Shown here: one piece after another, positions 24,635 to 38,193 of the stretch
Numbering within the stretch: position 1 is the stretch's first letter
Layout: each line of letters opens with the position of its first letter
Assembly: GCA_034670405.1 (NCBI GenBank)
Contig: JAXDDX010000034.1
Location: forward strand, 1,723,501-1,787,500
Length of the DNA stretch: 64,000 nt
Direction: 5' to 3'
From: Hoplostethus atlanticus
Taxonomy: Eukaryota; Chordata; Actinopteri; Trachichthyiformes; Trachichthyidae
Notes under the pieces: model-generated
Database searches by the model: none
What the model was told of the DNA's origin: nothing
The model's input: the letters and a program-made list of their open reading frames with translations, nothing else
Translations under genes and position numbers: made by a program

Positions 24635-25351
24635 CTAGAAACCTGCCATACTATGAGACTCTGGTTGCATACGCTAACATGTAAAAGGCAAGTTGACCAA
24701 CAGGCCAATTCCCCAAGAGATCGGTGTAGTCCTTTAATTAAGGATAACACTGCACCACTGCAACCTGATTTATTTTATCATACATGAGTATGTTGTATGA
24801 GTGTTTTTGAGAACACTTGTCCAAACAAGCAATGTGGACTTTGAACAATTACCCAGATTACAGAGGAAAGGCACTCCCTTGACACACACCAGAAACACAA
24901 TGCTACCCTAAACTTACATAACATGTAAACCCAACTCAAATCCCAGCAGCAAGAAAACACAAGATCATTTAGAATCAATTGATAATGTTTAATAATGTTT
25001 AATACACTGTCACAAAAATGTGACTCTTTTCCATTTCTTACTTTTCCCTCTGATTTATAGCAACTCCAGTTGTTTAGGGCAAACTTGCACAAAGAGATGT
25101 TTAGTTGGAAGGACTAACTGAACTAACTTGTACAAACGCCCCGTAGTCATTCTAAAAATAGCGTTACCGTTCTAGGAGAACCGGTCGGGTCACTTGGCAA
25201 CATGGCTTCAAATATTAACAGTGGTCAGACGTTAGCACTCTTTCTTGTAAAGGAAGTTTATCCAGACTGGCTCTGGTTAAAATCTGATTGTGTGAGCCCA
25301 TCCTTAAGGCCTCGCCGTGCTCAGCTGGGTGGAGTGCGATGCGGAAGAGCT

Positions 25352-26397
25352 TCACTGGGTGGAGCAGTGCTGTGGAATGAAGCTCCTCATGCACGGTCTC
25401 GTCCAGCCCAGTGTGTGTCGGCCGAAGTTGAGAGTGGACAGCATCATCCCAAGCAAAGCCAGGTTTCCAAATGCCCCCCGCATCCTTTTCTTAGGGTCTG
25501 ATTGGGATACATGAAACAGCAGGGGGACTGTCATCCACAAAAGGAATGCCTGTCGCTAAAGTACTTTCTTCAAAATGAATCAAAAACATCTCCAAACATC
25601 ATAATTGACCCTCTGAGACACGACCAAAAACCTTTCTTACCTCCGGTAGAGTACCCATGTGCATAGACCTCCCTGCTTATGATCCATACTACTCCAAGTC
25701 CACTGACAAGACACTGTGAGACAAACACACACAAACACACACTCACATAAGACACCATTTTCCAATACAATCAACAAATATTTACACTTCAGTCTCTGAC
25801 AGAATCAACAGTAAATGGTTGAACTCACAGGACAATGCAAACCACCAACAGCCAGGCAGAAAAGGAAAGCTGGGTAGCTCTCCAGGCTGGTGAGAGGCAA
25901 TAACAGCATGTTAACTTTGACCTCGTTTGACAGTGGGCCCTGGGAGTCGTGAGAGCGTCACGCAACACGTCTCTTAAGTGAAATTGTGTTGATTCAAAGC
26001 GTATTTAAGCCTACTTACGTGTTTTGGTGTGCACGTTGGATACAGTTGAAGATTTGTCCAGTTTCTGTGTCGTCACTGTACATCTGAGGATACTGTCAAA
26101 AAGGAAGAGAAAAATGTTAGCAAACTGTAGACGTGCTAATGTGATCTGAAGGGGTACAGGTGTTCTCCCTTCCATTTGAACTACAGGAGAAAAGTCCAGT
26201 CTGCAGAATGTGGCAATGGTTCTTAGACGGGATTGAATTATAAGGCCTACATGAGGACACAGTGCTTTCCTGCTACTCACATCGACATTGTACTTCTTGC
26301 GGGCTTTGCCAACCTTCAGTGCCAAGTGTCCAATCATCACCATACTGGCAACGCCAGTGAGCACCACGTATCCATACTCCTTAGAAAGCACAACCAT
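25352..26397 (-). CDS. mgst3: microsomal glutathione S-transferase 3
   Basis: This is a MAPEG-family integral membrane enzyme of the endoplasmic reticulum. It has glutathione transferase and peroxidase activity, and human MGST3 can make leukotriene C4. The exons in transcript order are 26281-26397, 26019-26092, 25829-25886, 25641-25713 and 25352-25497; phases fit and give 155 aa (human 152). The start is [15 protein letters not shown], matching human MAVLSKEYGFVLLTG. The MAPEG signature is present as [16 protein letters not shown], followed by LAVGG, SGLGVVW and [11 protein letters not shown]. An acceptor at 26408-26409 lies just upstream of the ATG, so a 5' UTR exon exists. The C-terminus ends PQHCSTQ and lacks the adjacent cysteine pair near the human C-terminus. 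The gene is intact. Confidence 0.95.
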
Positions 26398-27804
26398 TCT
26401 GACAGACCTGTGAGAGGAAAATAACATGCACTATTTTGATTGTAGGAGTAATCAGGAGTGATGTATAATGGAACAGTCAACCATATATTGCAACAATTTC
26501 TGTTTTTTTAGTGAAAAGACCATTATCGGTGAAAAAATGTGTTAAATGGTTCGCAGACCTTCAAAATAATGATTTTGCAAATTATCAGCAGGGAAAACGG
26601 CGGTAAAAGTAAAAGTAACGGCGGAGACCAAGGACGCATTAAAAATGTTAAGGTCAATCGACGATACCGGTACAATAGGCTTCTGTGTTTACGATGAAAA
26701 GTTTAAGAGCAAAAGCAGAAAATCCCACTACTTACAAAATACAAGCATTTACCTTAATATTTCAATGATGAGGTCCACCGGGTTAGTATTGCATGCAAGG
26801 GAAAGTACAGTAACCGCACAGATTTCACTGCAGTTTCCTAAACAATGCGTAGCCTTCGCTGCGCGTGTGCGTCAAGGCTTGCGTGGACTTTAAACAGACA
26901 GTGAGGGCGTGGTGGGACACGGCAAAGATATGTTTAAAAACATTAACCAGTCGATAGTTGAAACAAACGGCTCACTTCCGCGCTGCAAAAGTAGGCGTTA
27001 GCAGGCACGCATGCGCCCTCTCTCGCGCAAATTTGCCTCAGAGAAGGCAAACGAGTTACACAATCGCAACATTGCCATTCATGCCAAAGCTGACATTAGT
27101 GGAAAGACAGCAGATTCTGGTCTACTTCGAGATGACGTCTGTGATACCCGGAAATGGGGGCAGAGTGAGAGCTCTGCTTCGTCCTCTTCACATAGGGTTG
27201 TTTTATGATACTCTTTGGTTACTACTGCCACTGTTACCGGCCCATTGCCTATAACCTGCAGAGGTGTAAAATTCCGGGTTCAGAAAGTAAAAGTCCTGTC
27301 ACGATTTTTCTCCACCTGTGCTCTTAACCAGGTGATCGCAATTATCAGTCACTCCCCATGCTGTAGAATGGAACTAATTAGAAAATCTAAATAAAACCCT
27401 GGAAAGTCCTTTTACTTTCTGGACCTGGATTTTACAACACTGAAACCTGTAACAACTTTATAGACTATTACAATAGTTTTGACATGACTCCAACTTGGAA
27501 TAACAACGATAGTGCCATAGCCTCAGGAGGAAGTTGTCAGCCAGTTATACCTTAGCCTATACCCGAACTTTATAGGAGGGTGTGATGGAAAATAATAATG
27601 TAAGTGTGTTTTTTAATGTGTATGTATAAGTGTGGTCACAGCCAGTGGAAAACTACTGAGATCAGAGGAATGTGTGTGTGTATGTTCTTTACTTGGGAAA
27701 TCTCAAAGATGAGCAGGTCTTGGTGTCAAAAGGATTGTGCATGATTGTTTAACTAACCTTCGATCAGACCAGATAGGAGGGGAAAACACATGTATACATT
27801 AGAG

Positions 27805-28340
27805 CAGGGGTTTTCAAAGTGTAAGACAGTGAGCCTCCCTTCAGAGAACATCAAGTCACCGGGGCCTCCCCCATTTTAATAAAAGGCATAATAATAATAA
27901 CAATAACAATCCACTCTGTTTTAAAATAAATGGTTGCAACCATAAAATATTTATTTTGAACACTCACTCATAATACAATCTCCCACATTTTAATAGAAAT
28001 CAATAAAAGTGGTTAATAATTAGTATATAGGTCAATGCCTATTTGTGCATGTTTCTGAAGTTAAAAAAAAGAATATTTAACGTCACCTTTTCACAAACTC
28101 GAAAATGTACACAACCAGGGGTTAAAGTGAGATTTGGCAGGTGGGGGAACCCTAAGATCCGGTGTAGCGGTGCAGCGGGGGGAAATGACTCACCTCATAA
28201 TAATTATTGTTTATTTATTTAAGACACTTCACAATGAACCAGATAACTTCAACAACACATAGTGTACACAGTGTTTCCCACAGAATTAGATTATATTTGT
28301 GGTGGTAGCTGACCGGTTGGGGGGGGGGCACCCACACACT
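27805..28340. mobile_element. scraps resembling hAT transposon ends
   Basis: Three short motifs resemble terminal repeats of vertebrate hAT elements: CAGGGGTTTTCAAAGTG at 27805-27821, CAGGGGTTAAAGTG at 28116-28129 and CAGTGTTTCCCACAG at 28269-28283. All read in the same direction, and I found no clear matching right ends or 8-bp target duplications. This may be a degraded or nested cluster with no coding capacity. The family call rests on recalled consensus ends. Confidence 0.3.
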
Positions 28341-29808
28341 TTCTTAAATTAATTATTAAATAATACTATATATAAGGTGCTCCACTGTTAATCATATTAA
28401 CATGATGACATGTCTATGTAACATGGAGTTTGTACCTGCATGATTGTCCTAGAAAGACCCCATGACTGAAGGAGATTTGCAACATCCCAATACACCAGTG
28501 TGTATAAATGTATCTGAGGAACTGAATTTGGGAGCTCATTCTGCATACACCTCGGTGTGTGTAGTTTCAGCTCTGCTTGCAAGCATTAAAGGTCTAAGAG
28601 ACGTAAGTCTGACCAATATTGTGTTATAGTTTTATTGAGCTGATCTCACCAACTAGACAAAGAGCATTTGACTTAAATTGCCACGACAAGGGCCAAAAAA
28701 GTGGATTTACTGTTGTAAAGATATATTGATTATGATAATGTTATCACATGAACACACAAATAAAGAGATATTTACACTACTCAATAAATCCCCTAAAGAG
28801 CATTTACTTGATGTGTAGAGCTCACAAAAATGCCCTTCTGGCTCCAAACCCTTGATATTTTGACTGTAAATGTGATCTGATGATTTCTAGTTTGCATTTC
28901 AAATTGAAGTTGGTTATGTGGGGGAATAAGCAGCACTAAAATCTGGAGCACCTATTACTACTGAGCCAATAGGAACTTGTAAACCTTTCATGGAAGTTTG
29001 CTTTCTGGGTGAGGGCAACTTACAATGGGTGCACACCTAGATCACCAACATTACAATCAACCAACTATAAAGAGAGCAAATGTCAGGGTGCCCGGACAAC
29101 ATTCCTGTGACCATAGAATGACCATGCAAGAGAGAAGTGCTAGGAAAAGAGACAAGGAGAGAGGTAGAGGACATTTTTGATGAGAGCATTTTAGAGAGAG
29201 TATAGGAGAAAAATGGGGGAGGGAGTTATGCTTTAATGGGGAGAGATGAGTTTTCAGCTCACAAGATAAATAACTCAGGTATAATGTGTGGTTCTAGTTA
29301 GATTAGTTAGACTCTTTCCTATTGAGACTGTATACTCTATCTTTGAATAGTTATTCACAATAATGGACTTGTAGAAGACGTTATCCATTATTACTTACAT
29401 AATTGATTACAAGAAGTTAATGCCAACCAATGCCATGTCAGAAACCACCAATAGTCATGTGAAAATCATGTGAAAAAATGGCATAGTTGTGGTCTTTGAC
29501 ATCCTAGAACAGACCAACTGGATGAAAATGCATGGGTAAAATTCATAGAAATGTGTTGCACAGTGGCTGCTGGCTACACTAAACATTATAGAGATGTTGT
29601 ACCAAGTATTCGTCACTAGATGTCACTGTAGAGTCACCGAACATCTGAATGCCCAAACTGAATGACAGAGAGACAGCTGTGCGGATTAGGACTATTGCAG
29701 GATGGTGAACAATGCATTAAGTGAACACATGCCTATAGGCCTATTGATCTATTTTTTGATACAGGGGCAGAATTACAGGGACTAGGCTAGGCTTCATTTC
29801 ATTTCACA

Positions 29809-29839
<31 letters not shown>

Positions 29840-30289
29840 GTCATGGAGCAGTGGGTGTTGAGTAAGTAGCTGGCGCTTGATTTGCCTCTGGGTAGTCTCT
29901 TCCACCGCTTTGCCAGCAGCACATCTGTCCTCCTCCTCCATCACGCTGAGTCTGATTCAGCACTTCAACACCTACACGGAGAACCAGGAATAGACTCGGG
30001 ACTCATACGGAAGGTGAGGGGAGAGAAAAACAAATGCTGCCTGAGACCATCCCGTCCCATCGCATCCCGCCGTGAGCTGGTTGTAGTGGGACAGACTTTT
30101 ATTAGGGTTGGCCTAAGGCTGATGTGTCAGTCATCATGGTAAAAGCAGACCTGAGTACAGGCTTATAAGCCTTGAAGGAAAATACCCCCCCCCCCCGCTC
30201 TCCTGCCTCTAAAGCATAACAACCCGTGTGATCTGATCGCATACTATGCTTCCTAGGTGTCAGGTGCCTCTGCTTGTTTGTGTCACCCC

Positions 30290-30290
30290 A

Positions 30291-30324
<34 letters not shown>

Positions 30325-30478
30325 GAGGCATTTGCAATTAAGGCTGATTACTGTATGCCTAGCTGCCACACATGCACACACAGACACACATACACGTAGA
30401 CTAAAAATGCGTCCTCACACACACACACACACACACACACACCTGAGGCACGTGTGAAGGCTGATTAGCTGAGCTGCA
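30290..30478. repeat. two-copy tandem duplication with CA tracts
   Basis: A unit of about 125 bases occurs twice. Each copy has a CA run followed by CTGAGGCA, then a few unlike bases, then AAGGCTGATTA (near 30290-30352 and 30419-30470). The two CA runs differ slightly in length. Confidence 0.65.
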
Positions 30479-31054
30479 CCATTCCAAAGTAGGTCATCTT
30501 TGGTACAACGGTGCGCACCGGTAACCTATGCATGGATCACACTCTGCTTGCCTCGATTTTGGTGAGTCTTCCTTCAGCACCGCTACAGAGAGCTTCCACA
30601 CTCACAACAGCTCGCTCCAAGGCGTGAGCTCACTCCACTACGCTCCCCATACAGTTCAGTGCGCCCCCTTATTTGGATTCAGTTTGGCAGAGAGAGAGAG
30701 AGGATGGCAAACGTGTAGGGGAACAGCTGACCGTGATCATCGCAACGCAGCACCGGGAGACTTTGCGGGCAGACACGCGGTAATCAATTGTAAATAGTTG
30801 TGTTGAGATGAAAGCAGTTAAATTCGACCTATTCGTGAAAATTGATAGTGAATGAAGGCGCCGAGATACTGGGGTGCGCGCTGGTTCGGGAGCGGGAGCC
30901 TGGTTCTTTAACACGGTGAACTGAGGCATTACGCACAAAAAGTGGCCACGGGCAAACACCAGTTTTGAGCTCCGTGGACAAATTTCTATGCCTAACAACT
31001 TGGTGTGGATGCATCAATGAAGAATGTGACTGCGCTTGACTCTCTCCAAACGGG

Positions 31055-32975
31055 GTGGATGAAGCCCTTAGCGGTGTCATGCGTCTTGCCCCGCAGCCAA
31101 GTGCGCAATCCTTGCGGCTCGTAGTTCTGCTGATCTTCGCTACGGGAGTGATCACATCCCCGGCTCTCTCTTCGGGCTGCCCGGACCGCTGTGTGTGTGA
31201 TGACCAGCTGGTGGTTCAATGTGCCGGGCAACACCTGGCCACCTTCCCCGTCAACTTGCCGCTGGCCACACGGCAGCTCATCATCTCCAACAACCGCATC
31301 GTGGAGCTGCCCGCCGCTGGCGCTCAACTACCTCTCCGATCTGGTGTACCTGGATTGCAGCAACAATTCCCTGACGGAGATATCCGAGTCCACTTTCGGG
31401 AACCTACAGAAGCTCGTTTACCTGGACCTCTCCTTCAACACCTTGACCCGGATCGAGGACAGGACGTTCGGCCCCTTGGCCAGCCTGGTGATGCTGAGGA
31501 TGACGGACAACCCGCGGCTCTCAGAGATTCACCCGGACGCTTTTGCGGAGAACGCGGCCCTCCAGGTGCTGGATGTGAGCCGGAACAACCTGACGGTCCT
31601 CAACATCACCTCCCTGATCGCCCTGACCACCCTGCGCTCGGTGGGCCTCAGCGGGAACCCCTGGAGCTGCGAGTGCGACAACGAGGACCTCTGTCTGTGG
31701 GTCCACGTGGAGGGCTTCAAGTTTCAAGGTGATGAGTCCGGCAAGCAGTTTTAGCAGTTATGTACCAGGCTGAGCTAACATTTGGTTCTATTTTATTATG
31801 CTGTTTTATTGTTTTGAAATTCTATTCTATTCTATTGTTTTCTATTCCATTTTATACCATACCATTCTATTCTATTCTATTCTGTTCTATTCTTCCTACC
31901 TTGTCATCTGTCATATATCGTGACATAATGTTGGCATGTCCACATAATCATACTCTTTCTGTTTTCCATTGAATCAAGTCCAGGAAACAGCAGCCCTTTA
32001 TCTGATTGGAGACATAAGGATTGATCCACTCCAGTCATAGATTATTGTCAAATGCCTGGTTGTTTAAACTAAGGGCCTTTGCTGGTGGGGCCCCACATGC
32101 CAAGCAATTACTTTAATCTGCCTGGTTCCCAGGGGAAGTAAATAAATGTATTATTTTTTTCCATCCTGCGCTGAAAAAACCTCAACAAAGCCAAATCAGT
32201 TTATTTGATGAGGTAAAGGTGGCTAAATGGTTGAGTGACCTGACGTCCATAAGCTCCCCACTCCTCAAGCCCCTCAAGGAATGTTTCCATGTTGACGCTC
32301 TTTTTAAAGCACACACTGGACGAGCTTCACTTACAGCACGTGAAACCTCCCAGCCACTTCTGCACTTCTGATGGCACAGGACCGACACAAGAAATGTAGA
32401 AAGTTCACATATGCTGGATTGGGATTGGGATAGCGTATACATTATGCATATAATGTGTGTGTATATATATAATATGACCTCCTGGACTATATCCAGTTTA
32501 CTGAAGTCTTCAAAGTTCACCCCTCTCTCAGCTTTCAGTGGGATGAGAGACGCAGGTGACTGCATTGGGGCGTAACAGCATTTAGAGTATCAAATAACAA
32601 AAGGGGCTGAAACAAGATAGGGGCAGGGAGCCGTTCGATTTCTCTTGGACTTGGCAACTGTATTCATTAATTCACCCATGCAATTTGCAGTTTGGGAGGA
32701 AAATAATAAAGCAAAATAATAGCTTGTATGCAGCTACTGGGACAAGTGTGATCAATGGAGACTATAGGTACAGAAGCAAATATTGATTCCCCTTTTGTTT
32801 TATTACCATCAAGCTGATAGATGTGTCTGATGTGCTTATACTTTGTATGAAGGTGTCAATATACAAAGGACAGCTGCTATTTATAGTGTACCTTTCTAAG
32901 CAAGGAGCCAGTCATAATTCTAACACCATAGCTATAATACACCTGCCACACTTACTAAGGCATCCCTGTCCCGCT

Positions 32976-33031
<56 letters not shown>

Positions 33032-33785
33032 ATATACACACTGCAGTTCATCATGGTCCCCCAGCTCAGGCAGAATCCAAAACGAGTCCTGCAAGAGCTG
33101 TCCTATTTTCCTGCTGCTCATTGCCTATTGTCTAGCTTAATTTGGAGTGGAGTCTCTTCCAGCGACAGCTGCCAGCAAGGGAATAGGCAGGCACATAGAC
33201 ACTCACACCACACGCAGACACATACATTCGCTATCTCTTGTATGTATACACACACTCTCTCCCTCTTTCTCTCTTTCCCTCTCTCACACACACAGCACAG
33301 ACAATATCTCATTCTCTGCCTTTAGCATTTTCTCTCAGACCACATCCATGTAGACACACAAACATACACACACACACACACACACACACATACACATTCA
33401 AATAGACACGCAAATTCACAGATTCACATATGTACAAACACAGACACATATAAAGTGTACATACAGGGCTTGAGGGGGGAAACAGAAGGACAGCTTTTTT
33501 GGAGATGTCTGTGTTTGGGCAGTGAGCTCCGCCCCCTACACCTTGTTATCTCCCTGTCTCCTCAGTTTAGGAAACGCATCAGTAGAGAGAGAAATAAACC
33601 TTCAGGAAGGAACTAACAGATTCTCCTCTGTCTCGCCTTCCTGGCCAGATTAGCACTCTCTCAGCTGTTATATAAGGAGAGTGTCTAGAAATAGAGCGTG
33701 TGTGGACAGGGATGGAGAGAGGGAAAGCCCTCTCCTTTAATGCCAGTCCCTTTGGGGGGTGAAGCCAGAAGGGTTTCCTTCCTAG

Positions 33786-33831
<46 letters not shown>

Positions 33832-36222
33832 GGACAGGGAAAGAAGATGACAATGTAGCTGCTTGTTGTGTTGAGTCACGTGGTGGTGGTGTGTGTGTGT
33901 GCATGCATGCATGTACGTGTGTGTTATGAGAGTCTGCTGGTATGTGTGTCTGCATCTGTGGATGTGGGTGCATGTGTGTGTGTGTGTGTGTGTGTGTGGG
34001 GGGGGGGGGGGGTTATAAAGGGGGTCTGACGGTATATTGTGGTAGAACAGCACAGCGGGAGCCTTTCAGGGGATCAGAGCGGGCTTTGAATACTCTGTGG
34101 TGGACGATGTTTAAAAAGCATACTGTGCTCATAGCCATCAGCTGCCATGCTTCAGATCTGTGAGCCACTCAATAGCTGCGCTTAGGAGAAGAAGAAACAG
34201 AGATGTACACACTGAGGTCAAGTGAATCCAAGTGAAAGCTACACTATCATCCCTTTCCCCGCTGTTAAAGCCACTCGAGTTATAAAGGGACGGTGTAGAT
34301 GAAGGGGACAAGACAGATTAAAGAGGTATTGTTAAGACCTGAGGCAAGTGAGACACAGGTACGATATTAGGACGGTGTTCAGAGGCTTGAATCATTTTCT
34401 CTTTTTGAAGCACTTGTATTCTAATAGTCTGTGATGGTCCACCGTTTCCTCCAGCGTTTTGAAGGACACGCAGAGTTGAAGCAGTACAGGGTGTCTCCAT
34501 TTTCTGAATTAGTCACCTATTCAGTAGGGCTATATGTGAGCACAAACCAGATCCTCCATAGCAAAAAATATGGCAGCACAATAAGCGGAGGCTGTTGGTG
34601 TAGAAATAGGGGCACAGAACACAGTCCCCCCCCCCCCCGTGCAGAAACATCCAAGTCTTTTGATCTCGTCCTTTGGGGAATCCCCCCCCCCCCTCCTAAG
34701 CACAAAAAGCTGCGAAACAACAAAAGCCTATTAAAAAACAGCGGCCGCCGAGATAGAGATGACATCACTCAGGGTATTGCATGCAGTTTCTGCTCACTGT
34801 AACAAAACGCTCAGGCTTTAGGTTTGGATTCTAGTCTGCCAAATGCCTTTCTTGTCATTCTCTGCAGAGTCCAACAATCAGCACCCTTCATGAGGCATAT
34901 TTCATTTCCCTACATGCGGCATACATTTTGAGTGATGGGCCATTGAAGTCCATTTTCTGAAAATTCAACTCAACATTTGTATCGGGATTTGTGGATTTCA
35001 GCAAGGTCTTAGTCATATTCATACCTAGTGCCGACTGAAGAGAAAACCTCACTATCTCCGGTTACAGGGAGATACAAATGCCTGCTTTACTCTCAAATCC
35101 TGTGGGGGGAGAAAGGAGTTTGAATAATTCATCCATGAATTTGCTGTAATTTAAAGCTGTATCAACTCAAGACCTTTCGCACACGGGGAGCTCCTAATTC
35201 CTCAGCGTTTCCTGATAAAGGAGACAGTACTGTTATGGCATATCTTTAGCTTGGAGGGCTGCCACACACCGCTCACAAATGTTGTGTAAAATGATATGTC
35301 GTAATATACTTGAATTATTCAACAGAGCCTTCTGTTTAATGCCATGTGGTATTGATGTCAGTTTTTCCTTGCGATTCGCTGAAGTTCTCACAACTTCAAA
35401 GGATTCTTCGCTAATTCTATACTAAGGCTGCATATGTTTGCTGACTAAATTCCTGTAGCTTTATTATGGAGGAAAGTTTCATTTCCTTGATTTGCACCGG
35501 TGATCTGCAGTTTGAATGTATCAAGTCTGCCATTTGACTACTCTTATTTGATACAAAAACAATATTTTGTAGATTGGTAAGTTCTGTTTGTTGCTGCTCA
35601 GGGACCGCGGGCCGTGCGTATCATGAATGTCACTGTCTTGGACTGATGTCATGACGCGTTAAGCAATACACACCCTGCATGTTCACTTCAGAACAAGATG
35701 AGTGAATGATGTGAATGACGCCACTCCAAGACATATTTTATGCACTGATGCCAGGGGAATATCTTGTCTTGCATTGACGTCTCCTGTGTAACCCAATGTT
35801 ACAGATTCTACAATATACTTCCTGATCTAAAACTATGTTCTGTGATTAATCCTTTGTACCTTGTGTGTGTGTGTGTGTGTGTCTGTGTTGCAGACGAGGG
35901 CCAGACGGTGTGTGGCAAGCCTGCTGACATGCAGAGTCGTCGTCTGGGTGAGGTGGGCCTTCAGCTACGGACGTTGTGCCACCAGAGCCTGGGCTCCTGG
36001 GACTACCTTTTCTTCATCGTCATCGGCTTTGTCATCTTTGCTGCTGGCACCGTGTCCGCCTGGGTAATGGGTGTTATCATGGTGCTGTACGAGCGCTACA
36101 TCAAGAAGAAAGACGAGCAGCTCGATCCGGATGACGGCGGGGAGGCCAGCGGGACGGCTCGCACCGCGGGGGCCAGGGGTGACCATGGCAACGGGAACTT
36201 GAAATCCTCACATACTGTTTGA
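31055..36222 (+). CDS. lrrc52: leucine-rich repeat-containing protein 52, BK channel gamma-type subunit
   Basis: In mammals LRRC52 is an auxiliary membrane subunit that shifts gating of KCNU1/KCNMA1 potassium channels. There are two coding exons, 31055-31728 and 35894-36222, with a 4.2-kb intron. Order: signal peptide ([18 protein letters not shown]), cysteine-rich LRR cap CPDRCVCDD, about five LRRs ([34 protein letters not shown]), C-terminal cap [13 protein letters not shown], a transmembrane helix ([20 protein letters not shown]) and a charged tail ending SSHTV. The helix matches human LRRC52 (IGFCIFAAGTVAAW) rather than LRRC26, 38 or 55. One extra base at about 31316 breaks the frame after ELPA; removing it restores [12 protein letters not shown] and a protein of 325-333 aa (human 313). 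Translation could start at 31055 or at 31079, where the ATG opens directly onto the signal peptide. mgst3 is its neighbour in human too. Confidence 0.92.
31729..35893 (+). other. lrrc52 intron 1
   Basis: No nested exon is seen. It holds a TTCTA-type pentanucleotide block (31820-31893), a CT/CA tract at about 32978-33028, CA at about 33787-33826, GT then a G-run at about 33975-34013, C-runs at about 34625-34692, and a GT tract at about 35860-35882 ending just upstream of the acceptor. Confidence 0.6.
31820..31893. repeat. degenerate (TTCTA)n pentanucleotide repeat
   Basis: Repeated TTCTA units with scattered substitutions lie in the lrrc52 intron, about 90 bases after the splice donor. Confidence 0.8.
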
Positions 36223-38193
36223 TCGCTTGGTCCCAGCCTGCCTGCCGTGCAATCTCCTTACCCATAGTGCCTCTGATGAACTTCCAGTGCTGTCTGTGAA
36301 GTCTGCAGTTTGTCTAACAGGCTCGGCTCTAAAAGGGAAAAGAGAGGTTTCGACAAGAGAGCTCTGCTTGGTTGTGACTGAGAGTGAGATGAATCATTCT
36401 AGTGGGATAGTCATTCTGCTCATTTATAGACGGCTCTCAGGTGAAGTAACACACCCTCTGGCAGCCATAGTGGAGGTCCTCAGCTCTTAGGCAACAGTGG
36501 CCGTGAACACTAAATGTGCTACTTGGTCGTCTCAACAGATTTGAATAGACGTGGTTAATGCCTGTGCTGTTTTTGACTGGGAACTGATCGTTTCGCCACT
36601 AATAAGTCAAATCGATTTCAGATAATATCAATTGATAGTTGTTGGCTAGCAAATTATAGTATCTGGTCAGCTAACCCCCTCCCCTGTTGTTAACACGTCT
36701 GATTTGCACACCTAGCTAACGTATCTAAGCTAGCGTTAGTAGTGGCTAGTAGTCGCATGTTAGCATTAACGCTGGTTGCTTGGCTAAATTAGCCAGCTGG
36801 CTAGTTAGCTAACTCACAATGCCAAAAAAACAACTGTTTATTTAGGCTAACTGAGCTCACTCTTCTCAAGCTGCAAGCTTGTATTGCTTTGCAGTAGAGA
36901 CGGCCAGAGGCACTAGGATTAAAGACACAGTAACCAAGATTTGGAAAAAACCTAATTCGACCATTTTCTTTTTCTAACTTTATTTTAATAAAGTTACTGA
37001 ATGGATCTACACACAAACCATGTCTATCTTGTCCAGGTTGTAATATATATAGCCATTATTTGCACACAGACAATTCTCCACAGGACCTCCATGATGGCGC
37101 CAGCCATGGTAGGAGATTTGTGACACAACTGCAAAGCCTCTATATGAGAGTGGGCGGGGGATGGTCAATCTACTCATCTGTATGAAAGGATGGGATATAT
37201 TTCTGTAATGGTGTGTGTGTATGTGCACATATACATGCACATAAGAGTGTGCAGTGTAGCTGTATGTGTGAATGTGTTAATCCGCACATTGGTGTGTGTT
37301 TATGTATCGGGCATTTACCTTTCCTCATCCATTAGTCCAGAAATGATCTCCAGTCGAGGTATTTCTGCTGAAGATATATTTGTGAGGGTTGTGAGCTGGC
37401 CCAGCTAACATGTGCCGACTGCTGAGGTCTATTTTGGCAGTGGGTCCTGCTGGATGGCAGGTTAACAGGAGAATGTGATAATTGATTTCCACTCCATCGT
37501 GTCTCTGTTGTGCAACTGGTTAGGATGCAGTGTCCTCTCCTCTCTGTTTCTGCATGCACTGTTGATGCACCAAAAAGCCTTACTAGGGGTCTGTATCAGG
37601 TTTGGGGCCCATAGACATGAAATTCAGTCAGGTCAGTAAGGTCCAACATATGAAAGGTTCAAAGTAATTCATGCTCTATTGTTAGTAAGTGAATTGCAGT
37701 TTTCATTTACATTTTGAAGTGAGTGAATTGACTTCACTCCATCCCTGGTATATATATTGGTGATGAATCTACAAGCTGTTGAAGTTCCACAGCAATAACA
37801 GCCCATGCTACGGGGGAAGCACAGTAGGAGATTCCTTTCAGCCTGCACTGACAAATATTTCTGAACTCTGATATCAACATCTGCTTTGTTTGAGGACAGA
37901 TACCACTCCGTTTACAGTCAGTCGACAGATCACATAGTTAGATGAACACAGTTATAAATCAATACTTCCATGTTTTTTGCCTATAGTCTTCCGGCTGCAC
38001 CACCCCACTGGCCCTGACCGTGACTGTTAGAAACGTAGGTGAGGTGATCCTCCCTTCATCCTTACAACAGCTGCAGTAAGGAAAAAAAAATCCTAGTTAT
38101 ATTTAGCCCAAACTTATGGAGCCCCCCCTGGTGACATTGGTGGGAAAAATATTATTGCGTGGCCACAAGATACGGAATCTGTTGTTTAGGCTG

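Larger units (their letters stand above)
26410..31054. other. non-coding interval between mgst3 and lrrc52
   Basis: No exon can be supported. The first few hundred bases hold the mgst3 promoter side, including a CpG-containing patch around 26560-26920. Repeats listed separately include hAT-like ends near 27.8-28.3 kb, a GT run near 29811-29836 and a duplicated CA block at 30.3-30.5 kb. The rest is unremarkable AT-rich DNA. Confidence 0.5.

Noticed and set aside
32182..32565. 127-codon frame in the lrrc52 intron, minus strand
   Set aside because: It has no known protein similarity or splice support and is most likely chance.
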